This document shows, piece by piece, positions 15,133 through 21,582 of a DNA stretch of 38,575 bases. Numbering within the stretch: position 1 is the first letter of the stretch; every line of letters starts with the position of its first letter. Source of the DNA: an uncultured Bacteroidota bacterium (GTDB lineage Bacteria; Bacteroidota; Bacteroidia; Bacteroidales; SZUA-534); assembly GCA_946186925.1 (NCBI GenBank), contig CAMHPA010000022.1, forward strand, positions 1-38,575, written 5' to 3'. The notes below the pieces were generated by a model that saw only the letters and a program-made list of their open reading frames with translations, was not told where the DNA came from and did no database searches. A program made the translations under genes and the position numbers.

Positions 15133-15168
15133 AATTTCAATCCGTAAGTTATATACGAGAATTACGGA
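15133..15168 (+). promoter_or_regulatory. Upstream element of nitrogen leader 2 (candidate operator)
   Basis: TCCGTAA (15141-15147) and TTACGGA (15162-15168) are perfect 7-bp inverted repeats separated by 14 bp; the left one begins exactly 55 bp before the -33 GTTG, as in leaders 1 and 3. The 15-mer AATTTCAATCCGTAA (15133-15147) also occurs at 15060-15074. From TCCGTAA to the promoter the sequence aligns without gaps to leader 3 (shared CGTAAGT, TACGAGAA, ATAGAAC). Confidence 0.6.
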
Positions 15169-15195
15169 TAGAACATAAGAAAATAACAATTTTTA

Positions 15196-15225
15196 GTTGC
15201 AAAATAAAAATCGGTTATATATTTG
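15196..15225 (+). promoter_or_regulatory. Promoter of the amtB2-asnB unit
   Basis: GTTG (15196-15199), 18-bp spacer, TATATTTG (15218-15225), identical in elements and spacing to the promoters at 11862 and 21374. Confidence 0.75.
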
Positions 15226-15279
15226 CCGCGTCGAAAATGACAACAAAAGGGCATTTCGATTTTAAAACAGAAAATGACG

Positions 15280-15399
15280 ATGAACAAGAATTTGAACAAC
15301 GGTAATAATTTGAATCTCAATCCGAATCGAAATTCGGAGCGAAATTGCCGTAATAATAATCGGAATCGAAGTGCGGGCCTAACCAGTCGGGCGGACTAA
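15280..15399 (+). CDS. Asn-rich leader peptide 2 (39 aa) of the amtB2-asnB attenuator
   Basis: The ORF runs from ATG 15280 (or the in-frame ATG at 15274, adding M-T) to TAA 15397-15399. Of 39 residues 15 are Asn, with 6 Arg; twelve of the Asn codons are AAT. The cluster N25 N26 N27 R28 N29 ends at 15366; 16 nt later is CCAGTC (15383-15388), which with the preceding AA can form 8 pairs (one G-U) with GGCTGGTT of the terminator. The C-terminal TSRA residues coincide in position with leader 1. This is the most Asn-loaded of the three leaders and precedes the operon that encodes asparagine synthetase, as expected for an attenuator that senses charged tRNA-Asn. Confidence 0.82.
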   Translation: MNKNLNNGNNLNLNPNRNSERNCRNNNRNRSAGLTSRAD

Positions 15400-15422
15400 T
15401 GAGAGCAAGAAAATGAATTCAT

Positions 15423-15454
15423 AAGGCTGGTTTCAATCGGGACCAGCCTTTTTT
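15423..15454 (+). terminator. Attenuator terminator of leader 2
   Basis: AAGGCTGGT (15423-15431) pairs with ACCAGCCTT (15442-15450), 9 bp, then a T-tract to 15454; it is 40 bp before the amtB2 start. The 5' arm can alternatively pair with 15381-15388 in the leader ORF. Confidence 0.87.
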
Positions 15455-15493
15455 ATAAAATGATAGAAGTCAAATATTTAAAACAATAAAAAG

Positions 15494-16864
15494 ATGAAAA
15501 AACGTTACGTGATTTTTACAGCCATTATCGCAATCATTGCGATTTGCGGCTTGCTGGTTCCCGAACAGCAGGGAATCTGGACTTTGAGCGACAACATTAG
15601 CGCGGCCGACATTGCGTGGATGATTACCGCCACCATTTTTGTGCTGATGATGACGCCTGGACTGTCGTTCTTCTACGGCGGAATGGTGCGCAAGAAAAAC
15701 GTCATTTCCACTATCCTTCAGTCCATTATCGCAATGGGCATAATCAGCGTGCTGTGGGTGTTTGTGGGCTTCTCGCTCTGTTTTGGCGAAGATGTTGGCG
15801 GCCTTGGAATCATTGGCAACCCCGCCACCTATTTTATGTTCCACAATGTTGGCGGAGCGGCCACCGACGACCTTTCAACCCGCCTTGGACTCACCATTCC
15901 GCTGGCCCTGTACGCGCTTTTCCAGATGAAATTCGCAATCATAACCCCTTCACTCATAACGGGTTCGTTTGCCGAACGCGTGCGTTTTTCGGCCTATATG
16001 ATTTTTATGGCGCTGTTCTGCATTTTCGTCTATTGCCCGCTTGCGCATATGACCTGGCACCCCGACGGCCTTTTCTGCCGTATGCACGTCAAGGATTTTG
16101 CGGGTGGTATTGTGGTTCACGCTTCGAGCGGTATTGCCGCTTTGGTTGGCGCAATCTTTTTGGGGCGCCGTCGCGATAAGAAATCGGAGCCTGCCAACGT
16201 GCCCTACGTTGTTCTGGGCGCCGTGCTGCTATGGCTCGGCTGGTTCGGATTCAACGCTGGCAGTTCGCTTCACGCCGACGGAATGGCCGTCAAAGCCTTC
16301 CTGAACACCAACACGGCGGCCGCCACGGCAATGATGATGTGGGTTTTTATCGATTGTCTGACAGGCCGCAAGCCGTCGGCAATGGGCGCCGCAGTGGGCG
16401 GAGTGCTCGGTTTGGTGGCCATTACGCCTTCGGCAGGATGGGTGTCGGTGAGCGACAGCATAATAATCGCCATTATCACCACCATTATCTCGAACACGGC
16501 CTGCCACTGGAAGAACCACACCAGTGTCGATGATGCCCTGGATGTGTTCCCCACTCACGGCGTGGGCGGTATTGTGGGCACAATCCTTTCGGGAATATTC
16601 GTCTATCAGTATGAAGCCGAAAGCCTTATGGCAGAAGGCGTTACGCACTCGCACTTCATTTTCAACCACGTGCTGGCCATTGTGATTGTCTTTGTGTTCA
16701 CGTTTGCCGTCACCTACGCACTCTATTACATTACAAATAAGATGGTTACGATGCGCGTGAGCCAGGCCGATGAGACCGTCGGACTCGACATTTCGCAGCA
16801 CGACGAGCACTACGGCCGCCTTACAGCCGAAACCCGCGAACTGGCAGAATACTTTAACAATTAA
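15494..16864 (+). CDS. amtB2: Ammonium transporter (Amt), paralogue 2
   Basis: The 456-aa membrane protein opens with a hydrophobic segment (VIFTAIIAIIAICGLLV) and then the Amt core: TPGLSFFYGGMVRKKNVIS (54-72), KDFAGGIVVHASSGIAALVG with Asp201 and His209, and FPTHGVGGIVGTILSGIF with the second pore His near 356. It belongs to the FYGGM-type Amt branch, distinct from paralogue 1 (FALVEAG type). No PII gene accompanies it; instead asnB follows about 100 bp downstream without a terminator. Linkage suggests that imported ammonium is linked to asparagine formation. The ATG follows attenuator 2. Confidence 0.95.
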   Translation: MKKRYVIFTAIIAIIAICGLLVPEQQGIWTLSDNISAADIAWMITATIFVLMMTPGLSFFYGGMVRKKNVISTILQSIIAMGIISVLWVFVGFSLCFGEDVGGLGIIGNPATYFMFHNVGGAATDDLSTRLGLTIPLALYALFQMKFAIITPSLITGSFAERVRFSAYMIFMALFCIFVYCPLAHMTWHPDGLFCRMHVKDFAGGIVVHASSGIAALVGAIFLGRRRDKKSEPANVPYVVLGAVLLWLGWFGFNAGSSLHADGMAVKAFLNTNTAAATAMMMWVFIDCLTGRKPSAMGAAVGGVLGLVAITPSAGWVSVSDSIIIAIITTIISNTACHWKNHTSVDDALDVFPTHGVGGIVGTILSGIFVYQYEAESLMAEGVTHSHFIFNHVLAIVIVFVFTFAVTYALYYITNKMVTMRVSQADETVGLDISQHDEHYGRLTAETRELAEYFNN

Positions 16865-16966
16865 ACGGTTAGAAGGTTAGAGTTTAGGAGTTTAGAAACT
16901 AAACTTCTAAACAGCGAAGCGACTCAACTTTAAACTTAAAACTTTAAAAACTTAAAACTCAATAAA
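16865..16966. repeat. Word-repeat spacer between amtB2 and asnB
   Basis: GGTTAGAAGGTTAGAGTTTAG-like words are followed by AGTTTAG-AAA-CTAAACT, a perfect 7-bp hairpin near 16888-16904, and by CTTTAAACTTAAAACTTTAA repeats up to the ATG. The 16-mer at 16906-16921 is the exact inverse of 4063-4078. There is no T-tract after the hairpin. Confidence 0.6.
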
Positions 16967-18637
16967 ATGTGTGGATTTGTATCAATTTTCAACATTGCGC
17001 AGGGCCGTTCGGCCGAGATGCGCGAAAAGGCGCTGATTATGTCGTCGAAAATCCGTCACCGCGGACCCGACTGGAGCGGCGTTTACAGTAGTGAAAAATG
17101 CGTGCTGGCCCACGAGCGCCTGGCCATTGTGGACCCGCTCTCGGGCGGACAGCCGCTCTATTCAACTGACCACAAGCAAGTTCTGGCCGTCAACGGCGAG
17201 ATTTACAACCACCAGCAGATTCGCCAGCGGATGGCCGACACCTACGCCTTCAAGACTGGTTCTGACTGCGAAGTCATTCTCGCCTTGTATAAAGAAAAGG
17301 GAATCAACTTTTTGGAAGATTTGAACGGCATTTTCGCCTTTGCCCTTTACGACGAAGAACGCAACGAGTTTTTGATTGCCCGCGACCCAATCGGCGTCAT
17401 TCCGCTCTACATTGGGTTCGATGCCGACGGAACCGTCTATGCGGCCAGCGAACTCAAGGCTCTCGAAGGCTTCTGCGACCGCTACGAGCCGTTCCTGCCA
17501 GGCCATTACTACAGCAGCCGCGAGGGCCGTATGCAGCGCTGGTGGACGCGCGACTGGTTTGAGTATGAGGCAGTTAAAGACCGCGGTGCCGATTCTGCCG
17601 CCCTTGGCGACGCGCTGAAGGCCGCCGTCAAGCGCCAACTGATGAGCGACGTGCCATACGGCGTGCTGCTCTCGGGCGGCCTGGACAGTTCGGTCATTTC
17701 GGCCATTGCCAATATGTATTCCGCAAAGCGAATCGAGACTGGCGACAAAGCCGATGCCTGGTGGCCGCGTCTGCACTCGTTTGCCGTCGGCATAAAAGGC
17801 TCGCCCGATTTGGCGAAGGCCCGCGTGATGGCCGAGCACCTGGGCACCGTCCACCACGAGGTGAACTACACCGTTCAGGAAGGTCTGGATGCCATTCGCG
17901 ATGTTATTTATCATATTGAGACATATGATGTTACAACCGTCCGCGCAAGCACACCGATGTATCTTTTGGCCCGCGTAATAAAATCGATGGGCATTAAGAT
18001 GGTGCTGAGCGGCGAGGGTGCCGACGAGATTTTCGGCGGTTATCTCTATTTCCACAAAGCCCCCGACGCCCGCGCCTTCCACGACGAGACCGTCCGCAAA
18101 CTTGGCAAACTCTATCTTTACGACTGCCTGCGCGCCAACAAATCGCTTGCCGCGTGGGGTGTTGAGGGCCGCGTGCCGTTCCTTGACAAGGAGTTTCTGG
18201 ATGTGGCTATGCGCGTCAATCCGCAGGCGAAGATGTGTCCTGGCAAGGAAATCGAGAAACGCATTGTGCGCGAGGCCTTTACCGATATGCTGCCCGAGAG
18301 CATTGCCTGGCGCCAGAAAGAGCAGTTCAGCGATGGCGTGGGCTACAGTTGGATTGACAGCCTGAAGGCGCTCACCGCTGCCGCCGTCACCGACGAGCAG
18401 ATGGCGCACGCCGCCGAGCGCTTCCCAATTAACCCGCCGATGAACAAAGAGGAATACTACTACCGCTCGATTTTCAGCGAGTTGTTCCCGAGCGATTCGG
18501 CCGCCGCCAGCGTGCCGCACGAGGCTTCGGTGGCCTGTTCAACCGCCATTGCCCTTGAGTGGGACGCCGCCTGGAAAAAACTCAACGACCCCAGCGGCCG
18601 CGCCGTCAAGGATGTGCACGAATGCGGGTATAAATGA
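16967..18637 (+). CDS. asnB: Asparagine synthase (glutamine-hydrolysing)
   Basis: Converts aspartate to asparagine with ATP, taking nitrogen from glutamine. The 556-aa length is typical for AsnB. The protein begins MCGFVSIF, so Cys2 becomes the N-terminal nucleophile of the class II glutaminase domain (about 1-200; KIRHRGPDWSG, ERLAIVDPLSGGQPL, VNGEIYNH). The synthetase domain has the PPi loop LLSGGLDSSVIS (about 233-244) and LSGEGADEIFGGYLYFHKAP (about 348-367). It follows amtB2 and probably shares attenuator 2, with a terminator at 18683. Confidence 0.95.
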   Translation: MCGFVSIFNIAQGRSAEMREKALIMSSKIRHRGPDWSGVYSSEKCVLAHERLAIVDPLSGGQPLYSTDHKQVLAVNGEIYNHQQIRQRMADTYAFKTGSDCEVILALYKEKGINFLEDLNGIFAFALYDEERNEFLIARDPIGVIPLYIGFDADGTVYAASELKALEGFCDRYEPFLPGHYYSSREGRMQRWWTRDWFEYEAVKDRGADSAALGDALKAAVKRQLMSDVPYGVLLSGGLDSSVISAIANMYSAKRIETGDKADAWWPRLHSFAVGIKGSPDLAKARVMAEHLGTVHHEVNYTVQEGLDAIRDVIYHIETYDVTTVRASTPMYLLARVIKSMGIKMVLSGEGADEIFGGYLYFHKAPDARAFHDETVRKLGKLYLYDCLRANKSLAAWGVEGRVPFLDKEFLDVAMRVNPQAKMCPGKEIEKRIVREAFTDMLPESIAWRQKEQFSDGVGYSWIDSLKALTAAAVTDEQMAHAAERFPINPPMNKEEYYYRSIFSELFPSDSAAASVPHEASVACSTAIALEWDAAWKKLNDPSGRAVKDVHECGYK

Positions 18638-18682
18638 TGTGTAGGGATGCGATTTATCGCGTCCGCCAATTGTTCTGAAGGG

Positions 18683-18711
18683 CCGAATCTTTTGTGGGTT
18701 CGGTTTTTTTT
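18683..18711 (+). terminator. Terminator of the amtB2-asnB unit
   Basis: CCGAATC (18683-18689) pairs with GGTTCGG (18697-18703, one G-U), followed by eight T. Over 32 nt it differs by one base from the terminator at 19991-20022. Confidence 0.85.
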
Positions 18712-18856
18712 GTGCGGCGCGATTTGCATTTTTATTGTAATGCTGAATACCCACATTATGTTCAGTGAAGGCGTAACGAATTTGCGCAAACCATTTTGTC
18801 AGAATTGGATATTGCAATTTGTAATTTCAAAATATACAATCATTTAACCGAATTCT

Positions 18857-18926
18857 GTTACGCCGTTTTGTAACGCAACCGTAACGTAACGTTACCGTCC
18901 ATAGCATACAAAAAGGATTATTTTTG
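18857..18926 (+). promoter_or_regulatory. Promoter with cluster of GTAACG half-sites
   Basis: TATTTTTG (18919-18926) is a perfect -7 element only 15 bp before the ATG, so the leader is very short. Upstream are five GTAACG/CGTTAC hexamers: 18857 (GTTACG), 18870, 18881, 18886 and 18890 (inverted), the last two forming the palindrome GTAACGTTAC (18886-18895) over the -33 region; another lies at 18773. Placement suggests operator sites, perhaps for the HTH protein encoded next. No TTTG is seen at -33. Confidence 0.55.
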
Positions 18927-18941
18927 TGTAAAATCTTTTTT

Positions 18942-19967
18942 ATGGAAAACATAACCACACTACTCAACGACTGCTTGAAGCAGTTCAGTGAAACGGAAGA
19001 ATATCGTATGATGCAAGGCTATCGCTCACGCGACAACCGATTTACATTTGACGAGCGCCTTGCCATAGCCAAGAGCGTTGAGCGCACATTCGCACCCATT
19101 TTTGAACTGATGAAGGCCGACGTTCCAACTCTAAAAGATTCCGACCTTCTTTTTTGCGCCTTGAGCATTCAACATTTCGAGACCATAGCCATAGCGGAAT
19201 GTCTCACCGTTACGCCCGAGGCTGTCCGTATGCGCAGGTTTCGAATCCGCGAAAAACTTCCTTCAAAATGGATTGACATTCTGTTTCCTGAAATGAAACG
19301 CAACAGTAACGCAGATGTAACGTCACAAACTTTAGCCGAGCCGAATGCGGAAATAACTTTGCCGAATCAAATAACAAAAAATGTAAAAGTTATGAAAGAG
19401 AAAATGTCATTCGGTAATGCTGTTGCAATCTGCTTCAGCAAGTATTTCACACTTAAAGGACGCGCCCGCCGTTCTGAGTATTGGTATTTCTACCTGTTTT
19501 CTTCCATTGTGGGTATTTTTGTAATGATACTGAAAAGTATTATTGAAACCAGTGTTGGCGCCATTGGTGGAGTTGCAGCGGTGCAACTGTCACACATAAT
19601 TGTTGAATCATTCTATTGGATAATAAACATAGCATTATTCATTCCTGGATTCACCGTTTTTGTGCGCAGGTTGCACGATATTGATGATAATGGCTGGCTT
19701 GCCGTTCTTTTATACATAGTTCCTTCCATTATTGTATGTGTAGAATCCTTTATAATGGCTTCAGGCGGTTTCGAAATAAAACCGAATATGCAACCCAAAG
19801 AGGCGATGGATGTTTTGGCTGCTTTTTTACCAATCCTATTTTCGTTAATTATATGTCTGGGAGCCATTATAGCAGGTATTATAATCTGTTGCAAACCAGG
19901 CACCAATGGTCCAAACACCTACGGCCCCGACCCGATACGCTATATTTCGAAGGAGAACCAAGAATAA
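18942..19967 (+). CDS. Fusion of sigma-region-4-like HTH domain and DUF805 membrane domain
   Basis: The 341-aa protein is read from ATG 18942 (MENITTLLNDCLKQF); an upstream TTG overlaps the -7 element. Residues about 70-110 (LLFCALSIQHFETIAIAECLTVTPEAVRMRRFRIREKL) look like a sigma-70 region 4 / LuxR-type helix-turn-helix. Residues about 155-335 are DUF805: FTLKGRARRSEYWYFYLF, several membrane segments, FVRRLHDIDDNGW and the end GTNGPNTYGPDP. The arrangement, a DNA-binding-like domain tied to a membrane domain, suggests a membrane-located regulator, but this is inference. The gene stands alone with its own terminator, which is a near copy of that of the preceding gene. Confidence 0.75.
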   Translation: MENITTLLNDCLKQFSETEEYRMMQGYRSRDNRFTFDERLAIAKSVERTFAPIFELMKADVPTLKDSDLLFCALSIQHFETIAIAECLTVTPEAVRMRRFRIREKLPSKWIDILFPEMKRNSNADVTSQTLAEPNAEITLPNQITKNVKVMKEKMSFGNAVAICFSKYFTLKGRARRSEYWYFYLFSSIVGIFVMILKSIIETSVGAIGGVAAVQLSHIIVESFYWIINIALFIPGFTVFVRRLHDIDDNGWLAVLLYIVPSIIVCVESFIMASGGFEIKPNMQPKEAMDVLAAFLPILFSLIICLGAIIAGIIICCKPGTNGPNTYGPDPIRYISKENQE

Positions 19968-19985
19968 CAATTGGTAAAAATGACC

Positions 19986-20019
19986 AAAAGCCGAATCTTT
20001 TGTGGGTTCGGCTTTTTTT
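19986..20019 (+). terminator. Terminator of the HTH-DUF805 gene
   Basis: AAAAGCCGAATC (19986-19997) pairs with GGTTCGGCTTTT (20005-20016, one G-U), then T to 20019. It lies between convergent genes; the A-run on the left gives it some use on the minus strand too. Confidence 0.85.
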
Positions 20020-20033
20020 GTGTGTTGAGGCTA

Positions 20034-20921
20034 TTACAATTTCGCCAGAATATCAGGAATAAAACTCGAATCGAACAAATCGAAGGCGAAGCAGCGTTTG
20101 CTCAAATCTTTGAGTGAGGCGCCAATGTGATAGAGCGTTGAGTTGTCGATAATCAGAAAACGGTCGTGCATTGAGGTTGTGAATTTCAGGTCGAGCGGTG
20201 GGTATTGGGCGTTGAACTGCTGCACGTCCTGCGCGGTGAGCCGTGTTTGCGGCGTGGTGTAGATGGTGACGGCAACACCGCTGTTTTTCTTTGCCAGCCG
20301 TTCCAGAACCGACAGGTCAACATAATTGTCAATCAGCACAATGCTCTTTTGCGCCTGCGCGATGAAACTCTCGAATTTCGCGTATGCGTCGAAAATCTGA
20401 CCTTGAAAGAAAATACCCTGCGTGTCGTCAATCGCATAGCGGTCCATACGCGTGAAAAGTTCGTCGATGCGTTTGTCGGCTTCAATTTGGTGGATGGTTG
20501 TGTCGCGCAACTGCTTCTTTATGTGGTTCATTTCGGAAAAAATCTCGGCATTGCTTTGCAGAAAATGTCGCATTGCGACAAAGGCGTCCATAATTTTTAT
20601 GCTCGCCTGCACAGCCGCTTCGCTTTTGAGAATGGCGCTCAACATAGCGCAACCTTGTTCGGTGAAAGCGTATGGTAAATATTGGCGACCACCTCGAGTT
20701 TCAGTTTTTGAGATCACAATTTGTGATCTCAAAAACAAAATTTCTTTTTCATTTAATTGAAACATAAAGCGTTCGGGGAACCGTTCAATGTTTCGTTTTA
20801 CAGCCTGATTTAAAACACGGGTTTCCACACCATATAACTCTGCAATGTCGCGGTCAATCATAACCTGCTGATTGCGAAGCACTATTATCTTGTTTTGAAT
20901 TACTGCAACTTCATTTTCCAT
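20034..20921 (-). CDS. ORF6N-domain protein with PLD-like C-terminal region
   Basis: The 295-aa protein has an N-terminal ORF6N DNA-binding domain (about 8-105; IIVLRNQQVMIDRDIAELYGVET, VKRNIERFPERFMFQL, YLPYAFTEQGCAMLSAIL), a helical middle part, and a C-terminal domain (about 165-295) with FDAYAKFESFIAQAQKSIVLIDNY, HDRFLIID and YHIGASLKDL, resembling a phospholipase D-like fold with one HxR/HxK-type motif. ORF6N proteins occur in phages and as chromosomal genes in Bacteroidota; their function is poorly known. Five palindromes with a TCACAA-TTGTGA type core lie in and around this gene, one of them inside the coding part for the DNA-binding domain (LFLRSQIVISK). Confidence 0.8.
   Translation of the reverse strand: MENEVAVIQNKIIVLRNQQVMIDRDIAELYGVETRVLNQAVKRNIERFPERFMFQLNEKEILFLRSQIVISKTETRGGRQYLPYAFTEQGCAMLSAILKSEAAVQASIKIMDAFVAMRHFLQSNAEIFSEMNHIKKQLRDTTIHQIEADKRIDELFTRMDRYAIDDTQGIFFQGQIFDAYAKFESFIAQAQKSIVLIDNYVDLSVLERLAKKNSGVAVTIYTTPQTRLTAQDVQQFNAQYPPLDLKFTTSMHDRFLIIDNSTLYHIGASLKDLSKRCFAFDLFDSSFIPDILAKL
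20704..20736. repeat. 33-bp perfect palindrome inside the ORF6N gene
   Basis: Two 16-bp arms (20704-20719 and 20721-20736) are exactly complementary around the single base 20720. The core GAGATCACAA/TTGTGATCTC is related to the intergenic palindromes upstream. It encodes LFLRSQIVISK on the minus strand. Confidence 0.85.
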
Positions 20922-20935
20922 TTCTATTCGCTTTC

Positions 20936-20956
20936 AAGATCACAATTTGTGATTTT
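20936..20956. repeat. Palindrome upstream of ORF6N gene, copy 1
   Basis: AAGATCACAA-T-TTGTGATTTT: 10-bp arms with one mismatch, starting 15 bp before the ORF6N start codon; probably overlaps its promoter. Confidence 0.7.
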
Positions 20957-20972
20957 AAACATACTAATATTT

Positions 20973-21001
20973 TTTTGAGGTCACAATCTGTGACCTCAAA
21001 A
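20973..21001. repeat. Palindrome upstream of ORF6N gene, copy 2
   Basis: TTTTGAGGTCACA (20973-20985) and TGTGACCTCAAAA (20989-21001) are perfect 13-bp arms with a 3-bp centre. Confidence 0.8.
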
Positions 21002-21024
21002 CCGAATTTGACGAAAATGGCGAT

Positions 21025-21077
21025 GTCGCAAATTGCAACTTCACCATTTTTGGCAAATCGGGTCACAATCCGTGACC
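21025..21077. repeat. Palindromes upstream of ORF6N gene, copies 3 and 4
   Basis: GTCGCAA-A-TTGCAAC (21025-21039, one mismatch) is a diverged member; GGTCAC-AATCC-GTGACC (21061-21077) has perfect 6-bp arms. Confidence 0.6.
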
Positions 21078-21257
21078 ACCACATTCAAGCAATAAAAAAT
21101 CTGTGTAATCTGTGTAATCAGTGCGAATCCAATAATAACATTTCGTAACCAAACACGCAAAATCCGCGTCAAAACGCAATCAAAAACCGTAAATCTATTC
21201 CAAAAACTCACGGAATCCGGCTTCCGTCTGTTTTGCTTGATTTCGATTTGTTAGCGG
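21078..21257. other. Non-coding gap upstream of nitrogen leader 3
   Basis: It holds AATCTGTGTAATCTGTGTAA tandem words (near 21099) and the 13-mer ATCAGTGCGAATC (21117-21129), repeated at 33382-33394. No gene is convincing. Confidence 0.5.
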
Positions 21258-21350
21258 AAACGTTTTCTGACTAATCGGTTTTTAATAAAAATTCAAAAAT
21301 CAGCCTTTCAAATTATAAATCGTAAGTAAAGTACGAGAAATACTAATAGA
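21258..21350 (+). promoter_or_regulatory. Upstream elements of nitrogen leader 3 (candidate regulator sites)
   Basis: AAACGTTTT (21258-21266) is about 113 bp before the -33 element, the same distance as in leader 1. ATCGTAA (21319-21325) begins exactly 55 bp before the -33 GTTG, as in leaders 1 and 2, and the sequence from there to the promoter aligns without gaps to leader 2. Confidence 0.55.
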
Positions 21351-21373
21351 ACCAAACAAATAATCGATTTTCT

Positions 21374-21403
21374 GTTGCGATTTTAAAACCGACTATATAT
21401 TTG
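21374..21403 (+). promoter_or_regulatory. Promoter of glnN
   Basis: GTTG (21374-21377), 18-bp spacer, TATATTTG (21396-21403), the same arrangement as at 11862 and 15196. Confidence 0.75.
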
Positions 21404-21456
21404 CAATGTCGAAAGACGAGAAATAACAGAGTGATTAGAAACTTAAAAACAAAACA

Positions 21457-21564
21457 ATGAAAAAGGGCTTGAAAGGCGGCAAAATCTTCGCTTTGAATTC
21501 CAAACAGAATTCGAAATGGAATAAGAATAATCGGAAAAACCGTGTGCCTGCCAATCCAGCCTGA
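21457..21564 (+). CDS. Asn/Lys-rich leader peptide 3 (35 aa) of the glnN attenuator
   Basis: The ORF runs from ATG 21457 to TGA 21562-21564 and has 7 Asn, 1 Gln and 8 Lys in 35 residues. The cluster N22 K23 N24 N25 R26 K27 N28 ends at 21540; 15 nt later is CCAGCC (21556-21561), directly before the stop codon. Here CCAGCC is read as CCA GCC (Pro-Ala), while in leaders 1 and 2 it is read as aCC AGy Cgg (Thr-Ser-Arg): the nucleotide motif is kept while the frame changes, which points to an RNA function. CCTG (21547-21550) and CAGG (21565-21568) can enclose it in a hairpin. Confidence 0.8.
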   Translation: MKKGLKGGKIFALNSKQNSKWNKNNRKNRVPANPA

Positions 21565-21582
21565 CAGGTGATAAGAGAAGAT

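Noticed and set aside
16888-16904. Terminator between amtB2 and asnB
   Set aside because: The AGTTTAG-AAA-CTAAACT hairpin is AT-rich and not followed by a T-tract.
17162-18520. Long open frame (452 codons) on the minus strand opposite asnB
   Set aside because: It is antisense to a clear asnB frame, has Arg/Val/His-rich composition typical of antisense shadows and no recognisable motif.
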